Positions 1-7,661 of a DNA stretch of 14,313 nt are shown one piece after another. The notes under the pieces are model-generated. The model saw nothing but the letters and a program-made list of their open reading frames with translations, was not told the DNA's origin and ran no database searches. Both the position numbers and the translations under genes were made by a program. The DNA is taken from positions 1 to 14,313 of the forward strand of contig CAMTHN010000009.1 of assembly GCA_947072265.1 (NCBI GenBank). Reading direction: 5' to 3'. The first letter of the stretch is position 1; every line of letters starts with the position of its first letter. The stretch is from an uncultured Clostridia bacterium (GTDB taxonomy: Bacteria; Bacillota; Clostridia; Oscillospirales; Ruminococcaceae).

Positions 1-1098
1 GATATTTTAGATTATTTTATGAAATATATAACACCAATATCTCTTTTGCTTTCACTTATAATAGGAATTATTACGTATTTTATAACTCTTAATGCATTTT
101 TATCTATAAGTATTTTGACAGGACTTTTGTGTATGTGTTCTCCCTTTTGTCTAATATTTTCTTTACATTTACCATTTTATCAAACTATTAAAAAGATAAA
201 TAAAGAAGGGGTTGCAATATTAAATATATCTGATATACAAGATTATGGAGAAATAAATAGCGTTGCAGTTGAGGCATGCGATATATTTCCAGAAAAAAGC
301 ATAGCTCTTGTAGGGATAGATACATTTTGCGGACAGAGGATAGATGAATCTATAATACATGCAGCCAGTGTTTTACACCATGTAAAAAGCATCTTTTCTC
401 ACGTTTTTATGGATGTTATTTTAAATAGAAAAGATATATTAAAACAGGTTACATCTTTTGTATATGAAGAGGGTCTGGGTATTGCTGCATGGGTTGAAAA
501 TAAGAGAATTCTTATAGGCACAAGACAATTTTTATTAAATTATGGAATAGACGTTCCTGTGAAAAAATATGAAGAAAAATTTACAGACAAAAATATTACA
601 GTTTTATATTTATCTAATTGTGGAGAGCTTTCTTCTGCATTTGTCCTTAAAGTTGATGGAGATAGTAATGTTTTACAAAGTTTAATAGATTTACAATATA
701 GTAAAGTCTGCATGGTTGTTAAAACTGTGGATCCTTTTGTTACAAGGGATATTTTTTCAAAGCTTTTTTCTATAAACAATGAGCTTATAAAGGTTATCCC
801 TATAGAAATGCACGATAAATTTGATGAGATGGGTAGACAGTTTGATGATGGATATGGAAATATTTTATGCAAAGGAAATATTTATTCTTTAGTTGAAACT
901 ATTGTTAGTTTAAAAAGAATGAAATCAACTTTTGTTATGAATATAATAGTTATGCTTACGTCTATTATTGTTGGGTGCGTTCTTATATTACTATTTGGAA
1001 TGCTATCTATAACAAGCCAAATATCTATTCCGATTTTTTTAATTTATCAACTTTTATGTGTATTTACAACTTATATAATAGGATATTCAAGGCTGTGA
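1..1098 (+). CDS. Degenerate P-type-ATPase-like membrane protein (5' end outside window)
   Basis: Partial gene. The frame is open to base 1 and no ribosome binding site precedes the first ATG (19), so the true start lies upstream of the window. Residues are numbered from that ATG. Two hydrophobic segments (about 5-24 and 26-48) end in CSPF..SLHLPF, where a heavy-metal P-type ATPase carries its CPC ion-binding helix. At the place of the phosphorylated DKTGT stands DIFP (88-91). The segment GLGIAAWVENKRILIGTRQFL (about 152-172) keeps the nucleotide-domain pattern GxGI-A-V-x-iLIG. The phosphorylation-domain end has VKTVDP (about 234-239) instead of the GDGxND hinge. Two further hydrophobic helices (about 305-328, 335-355) close the protein. 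The architecture is therefore that of a P1B-type ATPase, but the autophosphorylation and hinge motifs are absent, so ATP-driven transport is unlikely. I recall similar proteins with a D-[LI]-F-P motif from Oscillospirales-like Clostridia. Role unknown; the membrane location is inferred from the helices. Confidence 0.75.
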   Translation, partial: DILDYFMKYITPISLLLSLIIGIITYFITLNAFLSISILTGLLCMCSPFCLIFSLHLPFYQTIKKINKEGVAILNISDIQDYGEINSVAVEACDIFPEKSIALVGIDTFCGQRIDESIIHAASVLHHVKSIFSHVFMDVILNRKDILKQVTSFVYEEGLGIAAWVENKRILIGTRQFLLNYGIDVPVKKYEEKFTDKNITVLYLSNCGELSSAFVLKVDGDSNVLQSLIDLQYSKVCMVVKTVDPFVTRDIFSKLFSINNELIKVIPIEMHDKFDEMGRQFDDGYGNILCKGNIYSLVETIVSLKRMKSTFVMNIIVMLTSIIVGCVLILLFGMLSITSQISIPIFLIYQLLCVFTTYIIGYSRL

Positions 1099-1625
1099 TA
1101 ATAGAAACTGATAGATTATATTTAAGAGAATTAACGCTATTAGATTTTAATCCTCTTTGTAAAATGCTACAGGATGAAGAAGTTATGTATGCATATGAGC
1201 ATGCATTTAGTAATAATGAAGTTAGAAATTGGTTAAACACACAGATTAGACGATATAAAAAAAATGGTATAGGCTTATGGGGAGTTGTAGATAAAGAAAC
1301 AAACGTCATAATTGGTCAATGTGGATTAACTATTCAAGAATGTTTTGGTAAAAAAGTTGTGGAAATTGGATATATTTATCAAAAAAAATATTGGAATAAA
1401 GGTTATGCAACTGAAGGTGCAAAAGCTTGTAAAGTATACGCTTTTGAAAAATTAAGACTAAAAGAGGTATATTCTATAATTAGAGATACAAATATACCAT
1501 CTCAAAAAGTTGCTCAAAAAAATGGTATGAATATTTTAGGAAGCGTTATAAAACATTATCATGGAATGGATATGCCACATTTAGTATATTGTGTTAAAAA
1601 TAATATAAAAAGCGGTCCTAAATAA
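1095..1625 (+). CDS. GNAT-family N-acetyltransferase (RimJ/RimL-like)
   Basis: A 176-residue protein predicted to move an acetyl group from acetyl-CoA to an amine. It starts IIETDRLYLRELTLLDFNPL, the typical opening of RimJ/RimL-like enzymes. It continues with DEEVMYAYEH (28-36), GVVDKETNVIIGQCGL (63-78), EIGYIY then QKKYWNKGYATEGAKA (96-111, the acetyl-CoA pyrophosphate loop), and NIPSQKVAQKNGM (133-145). The length is normal for the family. I chose the GTG at 1095 because the family homology begins there; it overlaps the TGA of the upstream gene as GTGA, and an AGGA lies 11 nt before it. An in-frame ATG at 975 would add about 40 residues lying inside the upstream gene. The overlap implies translation coupled to that gene. 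The substrate (ribosomal protein, small molecule or drug) cannot be told. The final codons lie in the terminator stem that follows. Confidence 0.85.
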   Translation: MIIETDRLYLRELTLLDFNPLCKMLQDEEVMYAYEHAFSNNEVRNWLNTQIRRYKKNGIGLWGVVDKETNVIIGQCGLTIQECFGKKVVEIGYIYQKKYWNKGYATEGAKACKVYAFEKLRLKEVYSIIRDTNIPSQKVAQKNGMNILGSVIKHYHGMDMPHLVYCVKNNIKSGPK

Positions 1626-1637
1626 GGACTGCTTTTT
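1611..1637 (+). terminator. Rho-independent terminator overlapping the end of the acetyltransferase gene
   Basis: The stem AGCGGTCCT (1611-1619) pairs with AGGACTGCT (1625-1633) with one G-U pair and a 5-nt loop, followed by TTTT. The A-run before the stem can pair with the T-run, lengthening the helix. The left arm encodes the last residues of the GNAT protein, and the stop codon (1623-1625) sits in the loop and first stem base. Confidence 0.7.
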
Positions 1638-1648
1638 ATATTATCTGA

Positions 1649-1677
1649 TTGTTAAAATAAAAAATATAAGTTATAAT
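1649..1677 (+). promoter_or_regulatory. Probable sigma-A promoter of rnhA
   Basis: TTGTTA at 1649-1654 and a perfect TATAAT at 1672-1677 are separated by 17 bp. They lie just after the preceding terminator and 25 bp before the rnhA start. Confidence 0.6.
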
Positions 1678-1701
1678 ATAAATATTAAAGGGGTTTATGC
1701 T

Positions 1702-2139
1702 ATGAAAGAAGTTTTTATATTCACAGACGGGGCGTGTAAAGGAAATCCAGGTCCAGGTGGTTGGGGAACTATTTTAAGATGTGATGGTGTGGAAAAAGAG
1801 ATTTCTGGAGGAGAGAGAGAGACAACAAATAATCGTATGGAAATGACAGCAGTTATAAAAGGTTTAGAAAAACTTAAAATTCGTTGTAAAGTTTATATAT
1901 ATAGCGACAGTAAATATATTGTTGATGCAATAAATAAGGGATGGGCATTAAAATGGAAAGGAAATAATTGGTATAGAAATAAAAAAGATAAAGCATTAAA
2001 TATAGATTTATGGGAAAAATTATTATTAAAATTGGAAGATCATCAATGTGAAATAAGCTGGGTTAAGGGACATTCTGGGCATAAGGAAAATGAAAGATGT
2101 GATAGACTAGCGGTTATACAAGCTGAAAAATTTTTATAA
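1702..2139 (+). CDS. rnhA: Ribonuclease HI
   Basis: A cytoplasmic nuclease that cuts the RNA strand of RNA-DNA hybrids, used in removing primers and R-loops. The 145 residues are close to the family length (E. coli 155). The catalytic acidic set is present: D9 (FTDGACKGNPGPGG), E47 (NNRMEMTAV), D69 (YSDSKYIVDAINKGW) and D134 (ERCDRLA), with the conserved H124 in WVKGHSGH. The basic handle region (WKGNNWYRNKKDK, 85-97) is also present, as in bacterial RNase HI proper. The start is set by AAAGGGG (1687-1693), 8 nt before the ATG. It has its own promoter and is probably transcribed alone. No clear terminator follows, so some reading into the iscS leader is possible. Confidence 0.96.
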   Translation: MKEVFIFTDGACKGNPGPGGWGTILRCDGVEKEISGGERETTNNRMEMTAVIKGLEKLKIRCKVYIYSDSKYIVDAINKGWALKWKGNNWYRNKKDKALNIDLWEKLLLKLEDHQCEISWVKGHSGHKENERCDRLAVIQAEKFL

Positions 2140-2174
2140 AAACAAATGTGCACTTAAACGGTATATGTTTTCTA

Positions 2175-2206
2175 TTGTATTATATACTTAAATAGTATAT
2201 AATACA
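2175..2206 (+). promoter_or_regulatory. iscS promoter embedded in a perfect inverted repeat (putative operator)
   Basis: TTGTAT (2175-2180), a 17-bp spacer and TATAAT (2198-2203) form a good sigma-A promoter. A perfect 13-bp inverted repeat coincides with it: TGTATTATATACT (2176-2188), spacer TAAAT, AGTATATAATACA (2194-2206). It covers both promoter hexamers, which suggests a dimeric repressor that blocks RNA polymerase. The core ACT-N5-AGT has the same spacing as the centre of type 1 sites of IscR (Rrf2 family), so an Fe-S-sensing regulator is a reasonable guess. No regulator gene is visible in the window. Confidence 0.7.
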
Positions 2207-2268
2207 GATGTAGAAAAATAAATTTTAATCTATCGAGTTTAGTTATAATTAAAAAGGAATTGATATAT

Positions 2269-3432
2269 ATGGAGAAATTTGTTTATTTAGATAATGCTGC
2301 GACAACAAAAATCTCAGAAGAGGTTCTAAAAGAAATGCTTCCATTTTTACAAGAGTCGTATGGAAATGCAAGCACTATATATAGTATAGGTCGAGAGTCG
2401 CGCTCTGCTATAGAAAAAGCAAGGAAACAAGTAGCAAGTGCTATTGGATGTTTACCACAAGAAGTTTTTTTTACATCAGGTGGAACAGAATCGGACAATT
2501 GGGCTATACAAGGAACAGCAAGAAGGTTGGCTAGAAATGGTAAGAATCATATAATAACAACAAATATAGAACATCATGCTGTTTTACACACATGTGAGAT
2601 GTTGGAAAAACAAGGATTTGAAGTTACATATCTTAAAGTTGATTCAGAAGGATTTATATCTGCAAAACAGGTTGAAGAAGCAATAAAAGATACAACCTGT
2701 TTAGTTACGGTTATGTATGCAAATAATGAAATTGGAACGATTCAACCGATAAAAGATATAGGAAAAATTTGTAGAGATAAAGGGGTATGGTTCCACACAG
2801 ATGCTGTACAAGCTTTATCAAATGTTGATGTAAATGTTGTTGAACAAAATATAGATCTTATGTCAATTTCATCTCATAAAATTCATGGTCCAAAGGGAGT
2901 TGGCGTGCTCTATATTAAAAGAGGAATTGTATTAGACAATATTATAACAGGTGGTGGACAAGAGAGAGCTAAAAGACCGGGAACTGAAAATGTTTCTGGA
3001 ATAGTTGGGTTTGGTTATGCAATTACAGAGGCTATGAGAGATATGGATGAAAAAGTTAAAAATATTAATATTTTAAAAAGTCATCTTATAGAATCTGTTC
3101 TTAAAATACCTTTTAGTTCTATAAACGGTTCTTTAGAAAACAGACTTTGTTTTAATATAAATTTTTCTTTTGGTTCAATAGAAGGAGAATCGCTTCTCCT
3201 TATGTTAGATCTTAAAGGGATTTGTGCTTCATCAGGATCAGCTTGTACATCTGGATCTTTAGATCCATCACATGTTTTGTTGGCTTTAGGAAAAAGTCAT
3301 GAGGTTGCTCATGGATCTTTGCGAATATCTTTAGGAAAATATACAACAAAACAAGAAATAGACTATTTAATAGAAGTTTTACCACCGATAGTTGATAGAC
3401 TTAGAGAGATATCACCTCTATGGAAAAACTAG
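2269..3432 (+). CDS. iscS: Cysteine desulfurase (IscS/NifS class I)
   Basis: A PLP-dependent enzyme that takes sulfur from L-cysteine as an enzyme persulfide and passes it to the scaffold IscU and other acceptors. The 387 residues are of normal length. It opens FVYLDNAATT. H103 lies in NIEHHAVLH, D178 and Q181 in HTDAVQAL (PLP ring contacts), and the PLP lysine is K204 in SISSHKIHGPKG. The catalytic C326 lies in the long loop SSGSACTSGSLDPSHVL that marks class I enzymes. GGGQERAKRPGTEN (228-241) is also typical. I chose the ATG at 2269 because AAAGGA (2253-2258) is 10 nt before it; the in-frame ATG at 2260 would touch the ribosome binding site. iscU follows after 38 bp, so the two form an operon. 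The Rrf2-type iscR often found upstream is missing here. Confidence 0.96.
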   Translation: MEKFVYLDNAATTKISEEVLKEMLPFLQESYGNASTIYSIGRESRSAIEKARKQVASAIGCLPQEVFFTSGGTESDNWAIQGTARRLARNGKNHIITTNIEHHAVLHTCEMLEKQGFEVTYLKVDSEGFISAKQVEEAIKDTTCLVTVMYANNEIGTIQPIKDIGKICRDKGVWFHTDAVQALSNVDVNVVEQNIDLMSISSHKIHGPKGVGVLYIKRGIVLDNIITGGGQERAKRPGTENVSGIVGFGYAITEAMRDMDEKVKNINILKSHLIESVLKIPFSSINGSLENRLCFNINFSFGSIEGESLLLMLDLKGICASSGSACTSGSLDPSHVLLALGKSHEVAHGSLRISLGKYTTKQEIDYLIEVLPPIVDRLREISPLWKN

Positions 3433-3470
3433 TTTAAAATACTTTTATATAAAAGAAAGGAATTATCGAT

Positions 3471-3896
3471 ATGTTATATACTGAAAAATTAATGGAACAT
3501 TTTACAAATCCTAAAAATGTAGGTGTTATTGAAAATCCAGATGGTTTTGGAGAAGTTGGCAATGCTAAATGTGGAGATATAATGCAGATGTATATCAGTG
3601 TTAATGACAAAGAAGAGATTACAGATATAAAATTTAAAACTTTTGGTTGTGGTGCAGCAATTGCAACAAGTTCTGTAGCAACAACGATGGTTAAAGGAAA
3701 AACAATAAGAGAGGCTTTAAAAATAACTAATAAAGAAGTTATAGAAGCATTAGAAGAAATTCCGGCTGTTAAAGTCCATTGTTCTGTATTAGCAGAACAA
3801 GCTTTGAAGTCTGCTGTTTCTGATTATTATACAAAAAGAGGAATAGATCCAACTCCAATTGTTGGAATTATAGACGAATCTGCTGCTCATCATTAA
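3471..3896 (+). CDS. iscU: Fe-S cluster assembly scaffold IscU (NifU N-terminal type)
   Basis: The scaffold on which [2Fe-2S] clusters are built from sulfur delivered by IscS. The protein has 141 residues and is a single IscU domain without the extra NifU domains. The three ligand cysteines are C34 (GNAKCGD, with D36), C60 (FGCGAAIATSS) and C104 (VHCSVLAEQAL). The residue before C104 is H103, as in other IscU proteins. The short tail ends HH. AGAAAGGA (3454-3461) precedes the ATG by 9 nt. It is the second gene of the iscS operon, which ends at the strong hairpin at 3902-3938. No mnmA, hscA/hscB or ferredoxin gene follows, so this is the short clostridial form of the ISC operon. Confidence 0.95.
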   Translation: MLYTEKLMEHFTNPKNVGVIENPDGFGEVGNAKCGDIMQMYISVNDKEEITDIKFKTFGCGAAIATSSVATTMVKGKTIREALKITNKEVIEALEEIPAVKVHCSVLAEQALKSAVSDYYTKRGIDPTPIVGIIDESAAHH

Positions 3897-3901
3897 AAAA
3901 T

Positions 3902-3938
3902 AAAAAATCCATAGTATAAAATATACTATGGATTTTTT
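3902..3938. terminator. Bidirectional terminator between iscU and a small convergent gene
   Basis: The arms AAAAAATCCATAGTATA (3902-3918) and TATACTATGGATTTTTT (3922-3938) are perfectly complementary around a 3-nt loop. An A-run on the left and a T-run on the right let it work on both strands. Confidence 0.85.
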
Positions 3939-4092
3939 ATTTTTCATTTGAATCAATTTCATTTTTTAGTATTTCTATATTTTCATGCTGTATAGTTTTA
4001 GACATTTCATGCTTAAAGTTATTTGTATCAATAGCAGGAAAGTTTAGTGGAATAACATTTTTATGACACTTTATAATTTTATTTTTTTTCAT
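3937..4092 (-). CDS. Small protein of unknown function, 51 residues
   Basis: Not recognised. The minus-strand ATG at 4090-4092 follows a strong ribosome binding site (AAAGGAAG read on the minus strand, 4099-4106) with 6 nt between. The frame runs 51 codons to a TAA at 3937-3939, abutting the two-way terminator it would share with iscU. The protein begins MKKNKIIKCHKNVIPLNFP and ends EILKNEIDSNEK. It has one cysteine, many lysines, an acidic-basic C-terminal half that could be helical, and no membrane segment or signal peptide. No convincing promoter was found in the AT-rich gap upstream, which it shares divergently with ypeB. The signals at both ends favour a real gene; chance remains possible at this length. 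Confidence 0.55.
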   Translation of the reverse strand: MKKNKIIKCHKNVIPLNFPAIDTNNFKHEMSKTIQHENIEILKNEIDSNEK

Positions 4093-4218
4093 ATATTACT
4101 TCCTTTAAAAAATTTATATAATTAATATAGCCAGCTAAAAAATAAATATAATTTTTTTAATAATATAACATTATTTGGATAATAATAGATATATATAAAT
4201 TTATAGTCGGAGGAAAAT

Positions 4219-5568
4219 ATGAATATAAAATTATCCAAAAGACCTTTTATAAGAATAATATCTTTTGCAATAGCAATTACAGTTATTTTATCTAGCCTTG
4301 CAGTCGGAAATTATATGAAATTTAAAGATTCGGAGATGAAGGTAGAATATAGCTATTTAAGATCTATAGACAATTTGGCAGATTATATGACTAGTATAGA
4401 TAAAATATTAACTAAATCTATGTATGTAGGAACGCCAGAGTTATTAACTAGCTTAAGTACAAACCTATGGAAATCTTCTAGCAATGCAAAACTAAGTCTT
4501 TCACAACTACCAGTAGAATTTTTAAACCTATCAGAAGTTTATAAATTTTTATCACAGGTTGGTGAATATGCAATATATATAGCAAAAAAAGGTACAAATG
4601 GATTAGAGATATCGGAAGAAGAAAGACTTAATATGAAAAGTTTAGCAGAATTGAGCCGATCATTGATGGATCAGCTAATGATTTTACAAGATGGGATATA
4701 CACAGGAAGTATAGCAATAGGAGAGGTTAAATCTGATTTAGATGACCAAGGTGATGGTAGAAATTATTCTGTAATATCAGATAATATATCAGATATCCAA
4801 GAAAAATTTAGTTCTTATCCCAAATTGATATATGATGGACCATATTCGGATCATATTATGGAAAAATCTCCTGAAAAATTGATTGGATTAGAAGAAGTAT
4901 CGAGAGAACAAGCAAAAGAAAAAGCATCAAAAGTGTCTGGAATTGATATATCTGATTTACAGGATGATTATGACGAAGAGGGTAAGATGAGTTCATATAG
5001 ATTTAAAACAGATCAGTCAAATGTATCTATAACAAAATATGGTGGACTTGTTTCATATATGGTTAAGAATAGAGATGTAGCTAATCAAAGTTTGACAAAT
5101 GAAAACGCATTAAAAGTGGCTGGACAATATTTAAAAAGTTTAGAAATAAATAATATTATACCGACTTATCATGAAATAAAAAATAATATTATGACTATTA
5201 ATTATGCTCATGAAATAGATGATATAATATATTATACAGATCTTATAAAGGTTAGTATTGCTATGGATAGCGGAGAGGTTATAGGATTTGATTCTAGAGG
5301 TTATATTATAAATAATAAAGAAAGAAAAATTTCACCGCCAATTATATCAATAGAAAAAGCTGTAAATGTGATAAGTCCTCTATTAAAAGTAGAAGATATA
5401 AGATTAGCAGTAATACCAACTAATAATATACAAGAAGAGCTAACTTATCAGTTGAAATGTAAAACTGAGGATGATAAACCAATTTTAGTTTATATAAATG
5501 CATATACTGGAAAAGAAGAAGATATTTTGATATTAATAATAACAGAAGAAGGAATTTTAACTGTTTAA
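4219..5568 (+). CDS. ypeB: Germination protein YpeB
   Basis: A spore protein that in Bacillus is needed to place and stabilise the cortex-lytic enzyme SleB. The 449 residues match the usual length. An N-terminal membrane anchor or uncleaved signal (about 10-30) is followed by a mainly helical domain carrying YPKLIYDGPYSDHIM, a hallmark of the family. Three PepSY-like repeats follow: one starts around EEVSREQAKEKASKVSGI, the next around LTNENALKVAGQYL, the last around ISIEKAVNVISPLL. The C-terminus, ITEEGILTV, is also typical. The start is fixed by CGGAGGA (4208-4214). The gene stands alone: upstream is the small minus-strand gene, not sleB, and the hairpin at 5574-5607 follows directly. In Bacillus the pair is controlled by sigma-G in the forespore; I could not identify a matching promoter here. 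Confidence 0.9.
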   Translation: MNIKLSKRPFIRIISFAIAITVILSSLAVGNYMKFKDSEMKVEYSYLRSIDNLADYMTSIDKILTKSMYVGTPELLTSLSTNLWKSSSNAKLSLSQLPVEFLNLSEVYKFLSQVGEYAIYIAKKGTNGLEISEEERLNMKSLAELSRSLMDQLMILQDGIYTGSIAIGEVKSDLDDQGDGRNYSVISDNISDIQEKFSSYPKLIYDGPYSDHIMEKSPEKLIGLEEVSREQAKEKASKVSGIDISDLQDDYDEEGKMSSYRFKTDQSNVSITKYGGLVSYMVKNRDVANQSLTNENALKVAGQYLKSLEINNIIPTYHEIKNNIMTINYAHEIDDIIYYTDLIKVSIAMDSGEVIGFDSRGYIINNKERKISPPIISIEKAVNVISPLLKVEDIRLAVIPTNNIQEELTYQLKCKTEDDKPILVYINAYTGKEEDILILIITEEGILTV

Positions 5569-5573
5569 GTAAT

Positions 5574-5607
5574 AAAAAAGAGAAGGCATAATGCTCTTCT
5601 CTTTTTT
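5574..5607. terminator. Bidirectional terminator between ypeB and recG
   Basis: AAAAAAGAGAAG (5574-5585) pairs with CTTCTCTTTTTT (5596-5607). The inner GCA/TGC pairs (5586-5588 with 5592-5594) close a 3-nt loop after one bulged T. The A- and T-runs allow termination in both directions, serving ypeB and the convergent recG. Confidence 0.85.
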
Positions 5608-5608
5608 A

Positions 5609-7651
5609 TTAGTTAAATATATTTATATCTATAGAATCAAAAAGACGTTTTACGGAATTTTTAAGAGAAGAGTGGTTAAAATCTATTAAATTAGGATCTT
5701 TTTTTATAATCTTATGTGCAATTAAACTAGTTTCCAGAAGGGTTGAAGAATCTTCAATTAGATTAGATATATTTAAAGAGGGAAGACCATGCTGTCTATT
5801 TCCAATAAAATCACCAGGACCACGAAGTCGAAGATCTTCTTCTGATATCTTAAATCCGTCTATATTTTCTTTTAAAGTTTTAAGGCGTATTAAAGATTCT
5901 TTATTAGTAGAGTCGGATAATAATATGCAATAGCTTTGTATATCTCCCCGACCAACTCTACCTCTAAGCTGATGAAGTTGGGAAAGACCAAATCTTTCAG
6001 CATTTTCAATTATAATTATAGTTGCGTTAGGTATGTCTATACCAACTTCTATTACAGTTGTAGCTATTAAAATATGTATTTTATTTTGTTTAAAATCTTG
6101 CATAATTTCATCTTTTTGTAAAGAATTTAGTTTTCCGTGTATACTTTTTATTTTATAATCTTTAAAATAACCTGTAGATAAATTATCATATAAATCTTCT
6201 ACATTTATTGTATTAGCTTGGTTTTCTTGTATTGAAGGGCATACAATATAGACTTGCTGACCGTTATCAATTTTTTCTTTAGCGAAATTATACATTCTAT
6301 TTTTCTTTTTAGAGGATATTAAAAAGGTCTGAGTTTGCTTTCTATTAGATGGCATTGTTTTAATTAAAGATATATCTAAATCGGTATATAAAGTTAGAGC
6401 AAGAGTTCGTGGAATAGGAGTGGCAGACATTATAATTGTATGAGGGTTAAACCCTTTGGATATAATTTTTGCCCTCTGAGAAACACCAAACCTATGTTGC
6501 TCATCAGTTATAACTAATCCAAGATTTTTAAAATATATATCAGATTGTATAATTGCATGAGTTCCTATGACAATATCATAACAACCAACAGAAATTTGGT
6601 CTTTAAGACGTTGTTTTTCTTTTTTTTTGATTGAGCCGGTTAGTATAGCAATTGATATTCCAAAAGGTTTAAAAAAGTTTAAAAAAGTTTTAAAATGTTG
6701 TTCTGCCAAAATTTCCGTAGGAACCATTATGGCGGTTTGATATTTATTTTTGGCCATTAGGTAGGATATAGCGGCAGCAATTAAGGTTTTTCCAGATCCA
6801 ACATCCCCCTGAATCATACGGTTCATAATATTATTAGAAAGCATATCTGTTATACAATCTTTTATAGATTTATCTTGATCTAATGTGGGAGAAAAAGGAA
6901 GAGATTTTATAAAAGGAGAAATATCAGAAATTTGTATACTAATAGATGATTTTATTTTTTTATTTATTTTTATAGAATTTATTCCAAGTTGTAAAATAAA
7001 TAATTCTTCAAAAATTAATCTTTTTTTTGCTTTTTCTAATAAAATTGAGTTTATAGGAAGATGTATGTTAGTTATAGCGTCTAATTTAGATATAAGATTA
7101 TATTTATTTATAATATAATTAGGAAGAGTTTCTATATTTATATTATTTTCTGATATATATTCTAAAACTGATTTTATATTTTTAGATATAATATTATTTG
7201 TTATTCCTTTTGTTAATTTATATTTAGGTGTTAGAATATTTTTTTGTGAAGTTGGGATAAAAGAAGGAGAGGTTATAAAAACTTTTGTTCCTATGCAAGA
7301 GAATTTACCATAAATATAATATTCTTTATTTAGTTCTAAATTTTTAGCAGAAAATTTATTATTAAATATATTTATATACAAAAAATCAGCCCCATCGGTT
7401 CCGACAAGGCTAAAAATAGTTGTTTTAGAATAGTATTTAGGGGAAGAGGTTTTTATAATTAAAACTTTCACACATCCCTCAAAATTTTCGGTTATATCAG
7501 ATATTTTTATACAATTTTGATAGTCTATATATGATATGGGAAAAAAATTTATAAGAGAAAGAATATTATTTATTCCTAATTTATTATATAGAGCCTTTCT
7601 TTTATGACCAATCCCAGATAGAGTTTCTATTAGATTATTTAAGTATTCCAT
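5609..7651 (-). CDS. recG: ATP-dependent DNA helicase RecG
   Basis: A double-strand DNA translocase that remodels stalled replication forks and Holliday junctions. The 680 residues are full length. The N-terminal LSGIGHKRKALYNKLGI (11-27) and an OB-fold wedge region (about 55-135) precede two helicase lobes. Motif I is GDVGSGKT (282-289), motif II is DEQH (383-386), motif III is SATPIPRT (409-416), followed by ATTVIEVGIDIPNA (530-543) and motif VI QLRGRVGRGD (561-570). The ATG at 7649-7651 lies 10 nt beyond the fakA stop. No Shine-Dalgarno sequence is visible, so translation probably depends on coupling to fakA. It is the last gene of the ymdB-fakA-recG group and ends at the two-way terminator shared with ypeB. 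Confidence 0.97.
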   Translation of the reverse strand: MEYLNNLIETLSGIGHKRKALYNKLGINNILSLINFFPISYIDYQNCIKISDITENFEGCVKVLIIKTSSPKYYSKTTIFSLVGTDGADFLYINIFNNKFSAKNLELNKEYYIYGKFSCIGTKVFITSPSFIPTSQKNILTPKYKLTKGITNNIISKNIKSVLEYISENNINIETLPNYIINKYNLISKLDAITNIHLPINSILLEKAKKRLIFEELFILQLGINSIKINKKIKSSISIQISDISPFIKSLPFSPTLDQDKSIKDCITDMLSNNIMNRMIQGDVGSGKTLIAAAISYLMAKNKYQTAIMVPTEILAEQHFKTFLNFFKPFGISIAILTGSIKKKEKQRLKDQISVGCYDIVIGTHAIIQSDIYFKNLGLVITDEQHRFGVSQRAKIISKGFNPHTIIMSATPIPRTLALTLYTDLDISLIKTMPSNRKQTQTFLISSKKKNRMYNFAKEKIDNGQQVYIVCPSIQENQANTINVEDLYDNLSTGYFKDYKIKSIHGKLNSLQKDEIMQDFKQNKIHILIATTVIEVGIDIPNATIIIIENAERFGLSQLHQLRGRVGRGDIQSYCILLSDSTNKESLIRLKTLKENIDGFKISEEDLRLRGPGDFIGNRQHGLPSLNISNLIEDSSTLLETSLIAHKIIKKDPNLIDFNHSSLKNSVKRLFDSIDINIFN

Positions 7652-7661
7652 AAAAATTATA

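Noticed and set aside
975..1094. Upstream extension of the acetyltransferase from the ATG at 975
   Set aside because: These codons lie within the preceding gene in another frame, are not family-like, and the GTG at 1095 fits both homology and spacing.
2140..2174. Terminator after rnhA
   Set aside because: Only short A/T runs are present, with no GC-containing stem.
4176..4203. Sigma-G-like promoter (TGGATA box) before ypeB
   Set aside because: The -10 region does not match the CATANTA-type consensus, so it is no better than chance in this AT-rich gap.
6667..6690. Tandem GTTTAAAAAA repeats within recG
   Set aside because: They encode ordinary RecG residues (KTFLNFFKPFG) and the frame is intact; a by-product of AT-rich codon use.
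6885..7118. Plus-strand frame of 77 codons inside recG
   Set aside because: It is the complement of conserved RecG coding sequence, with no ribosome binding site. The other frames opposite recG, fakA, iscS, pduL and the ATPase gene were rejected for the same reason.
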